Program-made: the position numbers and the translations under genes
The notes under the pieces: generated by a model
What the model saw: only the letters and a program-made list of their open reading frames with translations
The model's database searches: none
Told to the model about the DNA's origin: nothing
From: Mucilaginibacter jinjuensis
GTDB taxonomy: Bacteria > Bacteroidota > Bacteroidia > Sphingobacteriales > Sphingobacteriaceae
Direction: 5' to 3'
Assembly: GCF_028596025.1 (NCBI RefSeq)
Contig: NZ_CP117167.1
Coordinates: forward strand, 434,001-498,000
DNA: 64,000 nt
Shown here: positions 24,263 through 32,929 of the stretch, piece by piece
How the letters are laid out: every line of letters starts with the position of its first letter
Position numbering within the stretch: position 1 is the first letter of the stretch

Positions 24263-25657
24263 TTAAAATTTCAACCCGTGCTGATCTATCAGATAAACCA
24301 GTGAAGCGATTGAGGCAGCACCAAGTTCCAGTTCGCGCTTGTTTACGTTCTCAAAAACATCATTTGGTGTATGGTGAATATCAAAATAACGCTGTGAATC
24401 CGGACGGAAGCCGATCAATACCGCAGATGGCTGCGTACCTTTCAGCGGGCCAATATCAGAACCACTGCCACCAGCTACCAGCATGTCAGCTTCATAAGGT
24501 GCAAAAAGTGATCTCCAATTCGCATTGATTTGCTTTAAGAACTCAGGAGAAGCACCCTGGAAACTGAAACCACGTGGGGTAAAACCACCTTCGTCAGTCT
24601 CAATGGCTGCAATATGTTCTTCTTTGTTTTGGGCTGCCAGTTCTGCATACTTTTTACCACCGCGGCCGCCATTCTCTTCGTTCATAAAAAACACAGCGCG
24701 TAAGGTATGTTTAGGACGATACCCTGTTGCCTTGAAAATACGCAATACTTCTGCCGATTGCATTACACCGGTACCATCGTCATGTGCGCCCTCGGCTAAA
24801 TCCCATGAATCAAGGTGACCACCTACGGTAATAAATTGATTAGGGTTTTCTGTACCAGTCAATTCACCAACCACGTTAAATGATGGTGCATCAGGTAAGG
24901 TCTGGCAATTATCTTTCAGGAAAAATTGTACAGGTTTGCCATTGGCTGCTTTAATAGTCTCGCTTAATTTATTAGCCGCAATAGTTGATAATGCCGCGGC
25001 CGGGATAGGTGTGTTGGTGCCATAATTGGTAGCGCCTGTATGTGGATAATTATCCAATGCTGATGTTAACGAACGTACAATAACCGCAACCGCACCATAT
25101 TTAGATGCTGCGCCAGGACCTAAATTACGCTGGTCGCCGGCTGTACCATAAGCAGAACCTGCTTCGATAAAGCGCTCATCAAACGGGCGGTTAAAGAAAA
25201 CGATTTTGCCTTTAATTTTATCTGCGCCTAAAGTTTCCAGTTCTTTCAGGCTGTGCAGTTCAATTACCTCAGCAGTAATACCTTCTTTTGGCGTAGCAAC
25301 CGACATGCCCAAAGCTACCAAAGCTACAGGCGTGCGTGTTTTACCATTAATAATAAAACCCTGCTCCTTTTCGCCACGTACCCAATGCGGTACCATGATG
25401 GGTTGCAGGTACACTTTGTCGAAACCATAGCTCTCCATTAACTTTTTGCCCCACTCCACTGCTTTCTGCGCATTATCAGATCCGCTAATGCGCTGGCCTA
25501 TATTTTTGCACAAATAATGCAGGCTCTCATAAGCCTTGCCATTTACAAGTGCTTCATCATAAATTTTACGAAGTTCGAGCGAATCGGTGTTTTGCGCGCT
25601 GGCCGATAGCCTTGCCGCAGTTAAAAGCAATGCAGAAAGTATGGGTTTTAGTTTCAT
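24263..25657 (-). CDS. M28 family metallopeptidase with PA domain
   Basis: A 464-residue secreted aminopeptidase of family M28 (PGCP/carboxypeptidase Q-like). Signal peptide about residues 1-21. A PA-domain insertion (about 120-260, with GKIVFFNRPFDERF) precedes the two-zinc catalytic domain. Zinc ligands appear in GGHLDSWD (His, Asp), AHDDGTG (bridging Asp), NEENGG (catalytic Glu pair), ETDEGG (Asp) and HHTPND (His). It probably degrades dipeptides or short peptides in the periplasm. Convergent or divergent partners give no extra clue. The N-terminal TAARLSASA segment is a slightly unusual signal cleavage region. Confidence 0.9.
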   Translation of the reverse strand: MKLKPILSALLLTAARLSASAQNTDSLELRKIYDEALVNGKAYESLHYLCKNIGQRISGSDNAQKAVEWGKKLMESYGFDKVYLQPIMVPHWVRGEKEQGFIINGKTRTPVALVALGMSVATPKEGITAEVIELHSLKELETLGADKIKGKIVFFNRPFDERFIEAGSAYGTAGDQRNLGPGAASKYGAVAVIVRSLTSALDNYPHTGATNYGTNTPIPAAALSTIAANKLSETIKAANGKPVQFFLKDNCQTLPDAPSFNVVGELTGTENPNQFITVGGHLDSWDLAEGAHDDGTGVMQSAEVLRIFKATGYRPKHTLRAVFFMNEENGGRGGKKYAELAAQNKEEHIAAIETDEGGFTPRGFSFQGASPEFLKQINANWRSLFAPYEADMLVAGGSGSDIGPLKGTQPSAVLIGFRPDSQRYFDIHHTPNDVFENVNKRELELGAASIASLVYLIDQHGLKF

Positions 25658-25732
25658 GTGTAATTAAGGGTGTGTTGTAAGTGGAAAGATAACGGTTTGA
25701 TGGGGAATGTCAAAGTAACAATGGTGAAGAGA

Positions 25733-25763
25733 ATCAAGAGACAAGAATCAAGAAACAAGACAA
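25733..25763. repeat. Dispersed CAAGA-rich repeat
   Basis: Repeating units of the form ATCAAGAGACAAGAATCAAG continuing AAACAAGACAA. Same family as the strings at 19021, 44276, 49072 and 55159. Confidence 0.5.
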
Positions 25764-25788
25764 ACATGCACGTCATAACTGTAAACCA

Positions 25789-25884
25789 CGTCATTGCGAG
25801 GTACGAAGCAATCGCGAACTATACAGAGAGGCTCTGTATGTTTGAACTGCACAGTCGGGGATTGCTTCGTACCTCGCAATGACG
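25789..25884. repeat. Perfect 25-bp inverted repeat, CGTCATTGCGAGG type
   Basis: The arms at 25789-25813 and 25860-25884 are exact complements over 25 bases (CGTCATTGCGAGGTACGAAG and 5 more), around a 46-base centre that has its own weak dyad (CAGAGAGGCTCTG). It lies in the gap before the recG stop. This looks like a small mobile palindromic element rather than a terminator, as no T-run follows. Confidence 0.8.
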
Positions 25885-25913
25885 GGTAGGGTGGCAATGA
25901 CACAAACAATACT

Positions 25914-28019
25914 TTACGAGATCTTATCCCACGTCAAACCACCACTCTTAGTCTGCAGCATTTGATGCAACACCTGGTTTTCAGGATGGGAGAGTTGGGG
26001 GTCTTTTTCGAAGATCTCTTCAACCTGGTGGCGTACGGTCATCAGGAGTTCCTGGTCTGTGGCAAGGTTGGCCATTTTAAGGTCGAGCACGCCGCTTTGC
26101 TGGGTGCCTTCAATATCACCCGGGCCACGCAGCTCTAAGTCGATCTCGGAGATCTTAAAGCCGTCATTGGTAGATACCATGGTATCCAGGCGGATGCGGC
26201 CTTCGCGGCTGAGCTTGTGGTTGCTCATCAGTATGCAATATGATTGCTCTGCACCCCGGCCCACACGACCGCGTAACTGGTGCAATTGAGATAGGCCGAA
26301 ACGTTCGGCATTCTCAATGATCATTACCGAGGCATTGGGTACGTTAACACCCACCTCAATTACAGTAGTGGCTACCATAATGTGGGTTTCGCCTTTTACA
26401 AAGCGTTGCATCTCGGCTTCTTTATCTGCGGCAGCGAGTTTGCCATGTACCACGCTGATGCGATAATCAGGTAATGGAAACTCTCTAGACATAGTTTCTA
26501 TACCATCTTCAAGATTTTTCAAATCCAGTTTCTCGCTTTCCTTAATCAGCGGATAAACCACATAAACCTGGCGGCCTTTGGCAATTTCCTGCTTCATAAA
26601 GCCAAACATGCGCAGGCGCTGGTTTTCGTAAAAATGGATAGTTTCGATAGGTTTCCGTCCGGCAGGTAATTCGTTGATGACGGATACATCCAGATCACCA
26701 TATAACGTCATCGCCAATGTGCGTGGAATAGGTGTAGCCGTCATTACCAAAACATGCGGCGGCAAAGCATTTTTGCGCCAAAGCTTAGAGCGTTGCTCAA
26801 CGCCGAAACGGTGCTGCTCATCAATAACCGCTAAGCCTAAATTCTTAAACTGTACTTTGTCCTCAAGCAAAGCATGTGTGCCGATGAGAAGTTGCAGTGA
26901 GCCATCTTCCAGTTTTTCGTGGATGGGTTTGCGGGCCTTTTGTTTGGTTGAACCGGTGAGCAGGGCCACTTCAATAAAATCATCGCCTACTAAACTCTTG
27001 ATGGAGTGGTAGTGCTGCGTTGCCAGAATCTCGGTAGGGGCCATTAAGCAGGCCTGGAAGCCATTATCTATGGCCATCAGTACTGTCATAAGGGCAACTA
27101 CGGTTTTGCCGCTGCCTACGTCGCCCTGCAGCAGCCGGTTCATTTGTACGCCGCGCTGGGTATCGAGCCTTATTTCTTTTAAAACTTTCTTCTGTGCATT
27201 GGTAAGCGCAAAGGGTAGCTTATGCTCATAAAAGCCGGTAAAGTATTCGCCAACCTTCTCAAAAACATTACCCCGGTACTTTTGGGTACGGGTAAGTTTG
27301 TTTTTAAGCAGTTTAAGCTGTATGTTGAATAACTCTTCAAACTTTAAACGATGTTGAGCTTCATGCAATGCTGTAGCATCTTCAGGAAAGTGTGCACTGC
27401 GGTAAGCCTCACTTCGCCCCATCAGCCTGAATTTTTGCAGCAAATATTGCGGCAGGTTTTCAGGGATATCCCTGGCGTGCTGCTCCAGCAGGGTAGCCGT
27501 AAGTTTTTGGATGCCCTTGCTATCCAGCGAGAATGCTTTGAGTTTCTCTGTAGAACTGTAAACCGGTTGCAGGGTAAGGTTGCCTTTACGTTTTAAGGCT
27601 TCGGGGCTGTAGGGCTCAATTTCGGGATGGGCCATTTGGGCCTTGCCGTTGAATGAACCCGGCTTACCGAAAATGATATAAGCCTTGCCAACTACCAGTA
27701 ATTTCTCGGCCCATTTAATACCCTGAAACCAGGCCAGTTCCATCACGCCGGTGTCGTCCTGTACACGGGCTACCAAGCGCTTGGTGCGCTTATCGCCAAC
27801 CAGTTCTTTATGGGTAAGGCGGGCTATAACCTGCACGTGTGGCAGATCGTCATGAATATCGCGGATCTTGTAGAACTTGGTGCGGTCAATATATTTAAAC
27901 GGGAAATGGCGGAGCAGGTCTTCGAAAGTGAAGATGCCCAGTTCCTTTTTAAGAACTTCGGCACGGGTGGTGCCAACGCCCCTAACATAATCAACCGATG
28001 TTTTAAATAACTGATCCAA
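25914..28019 (-). CDS. recG: ATP-dependent DNA helicase RecG
   Basis: A 701-residue RecG, which remodels stalled replication forks and Holliday junctions. An N-terminal wedge/OB-fold domain (about residues 60-160) precedes the SF2 motor, with Walker A LLQGDVGSGKTVVAL near 297, DEQHRFGVEQR near 398 (motif II, DEQH), MTATPIPRTLA near 428 (motif III) and motif VI in QLRGRVGRG near 595. The C-terminal TRG segment follows. Length normal. It is the last gene of a three-gene run, 9 bases after ridA. Confidence 0.97.
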   Translation of the reverse strand: MDQLFKTSVDYVRGVGTTRAEVLKKELGIFTFEDLLRHFPFKYIDRTKFYKIRDIHDDLPHVQVIARLTHKELVGDKRTKRLVARVQDDTGVMELAWFQGIKWAEKLLVVGKAYIIFGKPGSFNGKAQMAHPEIEPYSPEALKRKGNLTLQPVYSSTEKLKAFSLDSKGIQKLTATLLEQHARDIPENLPQYLLQKFRLMGRSEAYRSAHFPEDATALHEAQHRLKFEELFNIQLKLLKNKLTRTQKYRGNVFEKVGEYFTGFYEHKLPFALTNAQKKVLKEIRLDTQRGVQMNRLLQGDVGSGKTVVALMTVLMAIDNGFQACLMAPTEILATQHYHSIKSLVGDDFIEVALLTGSTKQKARKPIHEKLEDGSLQLLIGTHALLEDKVQFKNLGLAVIDEQHRFGVEQRSKLWRKNALPPHVLVMTATPIPRTLAMTLYGDLDVSVINELPAGRKPIETIHFYENQRLRMFGFMKQEIAKGRQVYVVYPLIKESEKLDLKNLEDGIETMSREFPLPDYRISVVHGKLAAADKEAEMQRFVKGETHIMVATTVIEVGVNVPNASVMIIENAERFGLSQLHQLRGRVGRGAEQSYCILMSNHKLSREGRIRLDTMVSTNDGFKISEIDLELRGPGDIEGTQQSGVLDLKMANLATDQELLMTVRHQVEEIFEKDPQLSHPENQVLHQMLQTKSGGLTWDKIS

Positions 28020-28028
28020 ACGAGGTGC

Positions 28029-28409
28029 TTAACCCAATACTGCGATAACAGAAATTTCTACATTCACATTTTTAGGCAATGCAGCAGCCTGTACAGTTTC
28101 GCGGGCAGGGAAGTTATCCGTAAAATACGAGCCGTAAATTTCGTTAACGGTAGCAAAGTTGCCCATGTCTTTTAAAAAGATGGTGGTTTTAACAATGCTT
28201 GTAAAATCCGTACCTGCTTCGGTTAAAATAGCTTTCAGGTTTTCCATTACCAGTTTGGTTTCAGAAGGGATGTCGCCAACTACCAGTTCGCCGGTTTTAG
28301 GGTCGAGCGCTATCTGGCCTGATACGAACAAAAAATTACCTGCTTTTACGGCCTGGCTGTATGGGCCTATAGGTGCAGGCGCATTTGTAGTGTTAATAAT
28401 GGTTTTCAT
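28029..28409 (-). CDS. ridA: RidA family 2-iminobutanoate deaminase
   Basis: A 126-residue RidA/YjgF protein, a trimeric enzyme that hydrolyses reactive imines made by PLP enzymes. It has the N-terminal NAPAPIGPYSQAVKAGNFLFV and the catalytic Arg in the C-terminal FPARETVQAAALP signature. The start at 28409 (MKTIINTTN) matches the family; an upstream GTG at 28424 overlaps the stop of the preceding small gene. It sits between that gene and recG in one operon. Confidence 0.95.
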   Translation of the reverse strand: MKTIINTTNAPAPIGPYSQAVKAGNFLFVSGQIALDPKTGELVVGDIPSETKLVMENLKAILTEAGTDFTSIVKTTIFLKDMGNFATVNEIYGSYFTDNFPARETVQAAALPKNVNVEISVIAVLG

Positions 28410-28420
28410 GGGTTGTAATT

Positions 28421-28564
28421 TCACTTTTTAATAAAGAATACATCAATCAGTTTCCAGATGATGCCGGCTATAAACATGATGATAGCCAGTGCATTGATAA
28501 AATGCATTACTCTCAGGTTAAAATTGTCCGGACGGTTTGGATCCTTTTTGCGAAAGAAGTACAT
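28421..28564 (-). CDS. Small membrane protein, 47 aa
   Basis: A 47-codon gene starting MYFFRKKDPNRPDNFNLRVM, with one membrane helix (about residues 20-43: FINALAIIMFIAGIIWKLI) and ending FIKK. The positive N-terminus suggests it stays cytoplasmic. I do not recognise a family by name, though one-helix proteins of this form are common in Sphingobacteriaceae. It lies 11 bases before the RidA start codon and has a promoter box directly upstream, so it is probably the first gene of the ridA-recG operon. Confidence 0.65.
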   Translation of the reverse strand: MYFFRKKDPNRPDNFNLRVMHFINALAIIMFIAGIIWKLIDVFFIKK

Positions 28565-28568
28565 AAAA

Positions 28569-28576
28569 CAAAGTTA
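28569..28576 (-). promoter_or_regulatory. Promoter -7 element of the small gene-ridA-recG operon
   Basis: Minus-strand TAACTTTG fits TAnnTTTG and lies 4 bases before the ATG at 28564, implying an almost leaderless transcript. It begins immediately after the OmpA terminator. Confidence 0.5.
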
Positions 28577-28579
28577 AAC

Positions 28580-28609
28580 AAAAAAGGCGTCCCATCGGGA
28601 CGCCTTTTC
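28580..28609 (-). terminator. Rho-independent terminator of the OmpA-like gene
   Basis: Arms AAAAGGCGTCCC / GGGACGCCTTTT pair perfectly around ATC-type loop bases, with a minus-strand T-run, 23 bases past the stop. Confidence 0.9.
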
Positions 28610-28631
28610 GTAATACTAATTTTGTGCTAAA

Positions 28632-29993
28632 TTATTTTTGTTCGAATTCAACACGACGGTTTTGAACACGTCCTTCTTCAGTTGAATTGTCAGCGATTGG
28701 TTTAGTTTCACCAAAAGCTTTAACAGTTACACGTTTAGCTTCAACACCAGAGTTAACTAAGTAAGTTTTTACTGAGTTAGCACGGTCTTTAGATAAGCGC
28801 ATGTTGTGTGCAGCAGTACCTTCAGATGAAGCGAAACCATCTAATTGTAATTTCTTAGCAGTGTTTGCACGTAAGTCAGCAGAAACAGCATCTAAAGTTG
28901 GGTAAGATGAAGTTCTTAATACTGAGCTATCGAAATCGAATTGGATGTTAGTATAAGCAGCAGGAGCTTGAGCAGCACCACCTACCATAACTGTATCTTT
29001 CTTCAATGGGCAACCAGCACCGTCAACTACAGTACCTGCAGGAGTGTTAGGGCATTTATCGAATTGATCAGATACACCGTCACCGTCAGAATCTTTTTTC
29101 AGGTCGTTAACTGCGTTTTCAACGTTAGTAACACGGCCTTTTAAAGCTTCAACTTCTTGGCGTAAAGCTGCATCGTATAATTCGTCATACATCATAGCTA
29201 CCGGGTTAACCCAGTCTAAGTTAGCTTTAGATTTAGGACCGAAAGTATACTCTAAACCAGCATAACCGTAAGAGTATTTATCTTTTGAAGGATAACCTCT
29301 GTTTAAACCATCAAGGATGTCATCATCAGTGAAGTTTTCAGTGTAACCTAAGTTCAGAGCCCATGCATCAGCTAAGCGGAATTTAACGCCTACACCTACA
29401 GGGATAACTAAGCTTTTTACGTAGTGGTTAGAACCATCAGCGTTTTGATAAACGAAGTTAGTACCGTTACCTAATACCATAGTAGGGTTATACCATACTA
29501 AACCGGCACCGGCAGTAACGAAGAAATTGATTGCATTTTTACGGCGTAAGTAATCGATAGTTGCTACGTTAACAACACCGGTAATTGTTCCGCTGTAGAA
29601 TTTAGTTGAGAAAGATTGGCGATCATCGCGGATACCGTTAAGGGCATCTTTGTTGTTACCTTCTAATTTACCTCCGTGGAAATCACCTTCGATACCAAAA
29701 GAGTGAGCTACTTGCCATCTTAATGATGCACCGTAACCGTAGCTTGCTTTCCAATTGGTGTAATCGTTAGAACCGCCGGTTGCAACAACAGGTGCTGTTA
29801 CACCTCCGTTGATACCTAAGCTCCAGGTGTTGTACTGTCCTCTACCGCCAAATACCTTAGCCGTAGTAGTTCCAGAAGTTTTCATTGTGTCTGTGGTGGT
29901 AGTAGTGGTTGAAGTTTGCGCTTTCACCATCCCTACTGCCATTAAAGACGCAACTGATAAAGCGACTGTTTTCTTTAATGTAGAATAGTTCAT
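28632..29993 (-). CDS. OmpA family outer membrane protein
   Basis: A 453-residue major outer-membrane protein. Signal peptide about residues 1-25 (VASLMAVGMVKAQ), a Thr-rich linker, an eight-strand beta-barrel (about 45-250), a short coiled segment (RQEVEALKGRVTNVENAV), a calcium-binding thrombospondin-type repeat (DSDGDGVSDQFDKCPNTPAG, about 294-313) and the C-terminal peptidoglycan-binding OmpA domain (IQFDFDSSVLRTSSYPTLDA; NRRVEFEQK at the end). The codon usage is strongly biased to a few codons, as in highly expressed genes. Start at 29993, supported by the promoter at 30032. Confidence 0.95.
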   Translation of the reverse strand: MNYSTLKKTVALSVASLMAVGMVKAQTSTTTTTTDTMKTSGTTTAKVFGGRGQYNTWSLGINGGVTAPVVATGGSNDYTNWKASYGYGASLRWQVAHSFGIEGDFHGGKLEGNNKDALNGIRDDRQSFSTKFYSGTITGVVNVATIDYLRRKNAINFFVTAGAGLVWYNPTMVLGNGTNFVYQNADGSNHYVKSLVIPVGVGVKFRLADAWALNLGYTENFTDDDILDGLNRGYPSKDKYSYGYAGLEYTFGPKSKANLDWVNPVAMMYDELYDAALRQEVEALKGRVTNVENAVNDLKKDSDGDGVSDQFDKCPNTPAGTVVDGAGCPLKKDTVMVGGAAQAPAAYTNIQFDFDSSVLRTSSYPTLDAVSADLRANTAKKLQLDGFASSEGTAAHNMRLSKDRANSVKTYLVNSGVEAKRVTVKAFGETKPIADNSTEEGRVQNRRVEFEQK

Positions 29994-30031
29994 AGTTTTT
30001 AGATTAAACAATTTTAATTGTGATTTTTTTT

Positions 30032-30039
30032 CAAAATTA
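30032..30039 (-). promoter_or_regulatory. Promoter -7 element of the OmpA-like gene
   Basis: Minus-strand TAATTTTG fits TAnnTTTG and lies 38 bases before the ATG at 29993, leaving an AT-rich leader typical of strongly expressed Bacteroidota genes. Confidence 0.6.
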
Positions 30040-30142
30040 GTAATTATGTTTGAAACGTTACCAAACACCGTTCCAAAACTGCTATTAAGTTAGACAAATA
30101 GAATAAAAATTTGTTTAATAAATGTATAATCAAATAAGAAGT

Positions 30143-31432
30143 ATGAAATATCTCCCTATAAATAATGAATTATTTACTAAGAATAGAAATAATTTCGTTT
30201 CGCGACTGAAACCCAATTCTATCGCTCTATTTCATTCAAACGATGAATTTAACCGCAGCGGCGACCAAAATTACATTTTTAAACAGAACCCCGACTTTTT
30301 TTATCTGTCGGGTATAGATCAGGAGCAAAGTATTTTGCTGCTTTATCCCGATTGTCCTAATCCACTATACAAAGAAGTACTCTTTTTAAGACAAACCAGC
30401 GAACACATTGCTATATGGGAAGGACATAAATATACCAAAGACGAAGCTTTCGCTGCTTCGGGCATTAAAACAGTACTTTGGTTAGATAGTTTTGACAGCG
30501 TTTTGCATGGTATCATTAACTATGCAGAAAATGTTTACATCAACACTAACGAAAACGACCGCTATGTATATGAAATGCCGACCCGCGATGTTCGCAAATT
30601 TGAGCAGTTACGTATAAAATACCCTTTGCATAACTTTCTGCGTTCGGCTCCCATATTGCGCGACCTGCGTGTAGTAAAATCAGACATTGAGGTTGAGCTT
30701 ACCAAAAAAGCCTGCGCCATTACTAACGATGCCTTTAGGCGTGTACTGAAGTTTGTGAAACCGGGTGTTGCCGAATATGAAATTGAAGCCGAGATTATCC
30801 ATGAGTTTATCAGGCAGCGTGCCAGTGGTCACGCCTATAACCCAATTATTGCTTCGGGCCCTAATGCTAACGTACTCCATTATATAGATAACAACCAGGT
30901 TTGTAAGGATGGCGATGTAATATTGTTTGATTTTGGTGCAGAGTACGCCAATTACAATGCAGACATGAGCCGCTCTATCCCGGTTAACGGCCGCTTTACC
31001 CCACGCCAGCGCGATGTGTATAATGCGGTATTACGTGTAATGCGCGAGGCTACCAAACTATTGGTTGAAGGCACGATATGGAACGAGTACCATGATGAGG
31101 TTGGCAAAATTATGACCAGCGAACTAATTGGCCTTGGTTTACTGGACAGTACCGACGTTAAAAACCAGGACCCTGCCACTCCTTTATATAAGAAGTATTT
31201 TATGCACGGCACCTCGCACCATTTGGGTTTAGATGTGCACGACTATGCCAGCCGTTACAAAGCATTTGAAGTTGGCAATATCTTAACCTGCGAACCGGGC
31301 ATTTATATCCCTGCAGAGGGTTTGGGCATCCGTATAGAAAACAATATCCTGATCACTAAAGGTGGTAACATTGATTTGATGGCTGAAATTCCGATTGAGG
31401 CAGATCATATTGAAGAGATTATGAATTCATAG
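30143..31432 (+). CDS. pepP: Xaa-Pro aminopeptidase (M24B)
   Basis: A 429-residue aminopeptidase P, which removes an N-terminal residue before proline. An N-terminal AMP_N domain (about residues 1-130, with HSNDEFNRSGDQNYIFKQNP) is followed by the pita-bread catalytic domain with two-metal ligands: Asp in FDFGAEYANYNADMSRS (near 256 and 267), His in HGTSHHLGLDVHD (near 357), Glu in CEPGIYIP (near 385) and Glu in GIRIENN (near 400). Start at 30143 (MKYLPINNELF) preferred over ATG 30122. Cytoplasmic. Confidence 0.93.
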   Translation: MKYLPINNELFTKNRNNFVSRLKPNSIALFHSNDEFNRSGDQNYIFKQNPDFFYLSGIDQEQSILLLYPDCPNPLYKEVLFLRQTSEHIAIWEGHKYTKDEAFAASGIKTVLWLDSFDSVLHGIINYAENVYINTNENDRYVYEMPTRDVRKFEQLRIKYPLHNFLRSAPILRDLRVVKSDIEVELTKKACAITNDAFRRVLKFVKPGVAEYEIEAEIIHEFIRQRASGHAYNPIIASGPNANVLHYIDNNQVCKDGDVILFDFGAEYANYNADMSRSIPVNGRFTPRQRDVYNAVLRVMREATKLLVEGTIWNEYHDEVGKIMTSELIGLGLLDSTDVKNQDPATPLYKKYFMHGTSHHLGLDVHDYASRYKAFEVGNILTCEPGIYIPAEGLGIRIENNILITKGGNIDLMAEIPIEADHIEEIMNS

Positions 31433-31441
31433 TATGTTAAG

Positions 31442-31948
31442 ATGGTATTTAAAGCAGTTATTAAGCGCTTTTTAAAACACGGTGGCCAGTATGTTATAGT
31501 GGGTTGTGCTGCATTATTTTTAATGAGCATAACTTTAAAAAGGCAAAGCAAACCAGATACAGATCCTGAAGCAATACTAATGCTAAAAAGCTTTTATACA
31601 GCTTATATGTCTGCCTTTTCAATAAAGGACGCACACAAAGGAGAGCAAGTGATGCTTGAATTGAGAGCAAAGTATCTTACAGCTAATGCGCAAAAAGATT
31701 ATGTACATATAGGAGATGAGCAGGATATGGATGCGATTGTAAACGGCCAGGACAGCGATGAAAAGTGGACAAAATCGCTTGTTTTTAAAAACGACCAAGA
31801 AAATTCCAACGTTTATTATGTAAGCTATTCTTCTCCTGATTTGGATAAAAAGCATAAAGAATATTTAAGGCTTACAACAATAATGCTGTTGCTGACTAAA
31901 GAAGACGGACAATACAAAATAGACCATTTATTATATCCGGCTGATTGA
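31442..31948 (+). CDS. DUF3828-like hypothetical protein
   Basis: A 168-residue protein with an uncleaved or cleaved N-terminal hydrophobic segment (about residues 16-31: YVIVGCAALFLMSITL; VGC could be a weak lipobox). The rest has the pattern of DUF3828: FYTAYMSAF near residue 52, LRAKYLTANAQKDY near 77, DMDAIVNGQDSDEKWTKSL near 95-113 and a final YKIDHLLYP. The QD-W motif and the closing KID are the main reasons for this assignment. It is 10 bases after pepP and probably co-transcribed. Function unknown. Confidence 0.6.
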   Translation: MVFKAVIKRFLKHGGQYVIVGCAALFLMSITLKRQSKPDTDPEAILMLKSFYTAYMSAFSIKDAHKGEQVMLELRAKYLTANAQKDYVHIGDEQDMDAIVNGQDSDEKWTKSLVFKNDQENSNVYYVSYSSPDLDKKHKEYLRLTTIMLLLTKEDGQYKIDHLLYPAD

Positions 31949-31953
31949 GTTAG

Positions 31954-32838
31954 TTAATAGTTTTTAGCAAAACTGTACAGATTAAACTGCGGATCATCTT
32001 TTAAAGCTTCGGCAATATCAAGCCGGAGCTTTTTTTTGTCGATATTGGCCATGCGGCGCTCCTTTATTATATGGTATGCTTTTTCGGCAGCGAGGAAAGT
32101 TTTGCGATCGTTGGTTTTATTTGACTGACGGATAAACTTTGCTATCTCACCAATTCCTGCATTTTCCGATGCGATGGTTTTAAATGCCGGGATGTTATCA
32201 TGCTGATCGGCTAAAAGTTTTTTAAGCTTGCCTGTAAACTCATCGGCACCAGGGCGGTCGGCTTTGTTGATGATAAAGGCATCGGCGATTTCCATCAGGC
32301 CCGATTTTATGTTCTGGATCTCATCACCGGCTTCGGGGACTAATACCACCATCGTAATATCAGCCAATCCGGCAATCTCCACTTCAGACTGTCCTACGCC
32401 AACGGTTTCAACCAAAATGTAATCAAACTGCGCTGCGCGGAGTACATCAGTCATTTCAATGGTTTTGGCTGATAAACCACCCAGCGAACCCCGGGTAGCC
32501 AGCGAACGGATATAAACCTGCGGGTTATTAAAATGTGGTGTCATCCGGATCCGGTCGCCCAGTAGAGAACCGAAGTTAAAGGGCGAGGTTGGGTCGATGG
32601 CTAAAATGGCAACGTGTTTATCGTCTTTAATCAACTCTGTGATCAGGTTATTTACCAAGGTGCTCTTACCTGCGCCCGGTGGGCCGGTTATGCCTATAAC
32701 GGGAATGTTTTGGTTGATGGTTAGTGATTGCAGTAGTTCATCAGCCCCGGCTAAATTATTTTCGACGACGGTTAACGCCCGGGCAACTGACCGAAAATTT
32801 TGATGGGTTATCATGTCTAAGCTACCGGTACGGGCCAT
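31954..32838 (-). CDS. meaB: MeaB/ArgK family GTPase
   Basis: A 294-residue G3E-type P-loop GTPase that protects and reloads adenosylcobalamin on methylmalonyl-CoA mutase. Walker A GPPGAGKSTLVN is near residues 54-65, the SPFNFGSLLGDRIRM switch near 85-99, VETVGVGQSEVEIA near 139-152, and the guanine-specificity NKAD near 192. The length is slightly short of the 310-330 usual. No mutase gene is in the window. The start could be M1 at 32838 or M9 at 32814. Confidence 0.9.
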   Translation of the reverse strand: MARTGSLDMITHQNFRSVARALTVVENNLAGADELLQSLTINQNIPVIGITGPPGAGKSTLVNNLITELIKDDKHVAILAIDPTSPFNFGSLLGDRIRMTPHFNNPQVYIRSLATRGSLGGLSAKTIEMTDVLRAAQFDYILVETVGVGQSEVEIAGLADITMVVLVPEAGDEIQNIKSGLMEIADAFIINKADRPGADEFTGKLKKLLADQHDNIPAFKTIASENAGIGEIAKFIRQSNKTNDRKTFLAAEKAYHIIKERRMANIDKKKLRLDIAEALKDDPQFNLYSFAKNY

Positions 32839-32872
32839 CGCGAAAGATTAAATGCAATCAATAAAATTAGCA

Positions 32873-32880
32873 TATCTTTG
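32873..32880 (+). promoter_or_regulatory. Promoter -7 element at the head of the glycan cluster
   Basis: TATCTTTG fits TAnnTTTG, 49 bases before the chosen glycosyltransferase start at 32930. It lies inside an in-frame upstream extension, which argues against the ATG at 32852. Confidence 0.55.
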
Positions 32881-32929
32881 TGATTTGATGCGTTTACGCG
32901 CTCAATTTATTCGAATATTATCCTGTAGT

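Noticed and set aside
32852..32929. Upstream extension of the first glycan glycosyltransferase
   Set aside because: The promoter box lies inside the extension and the extra residues do not fit the family N-terminus.
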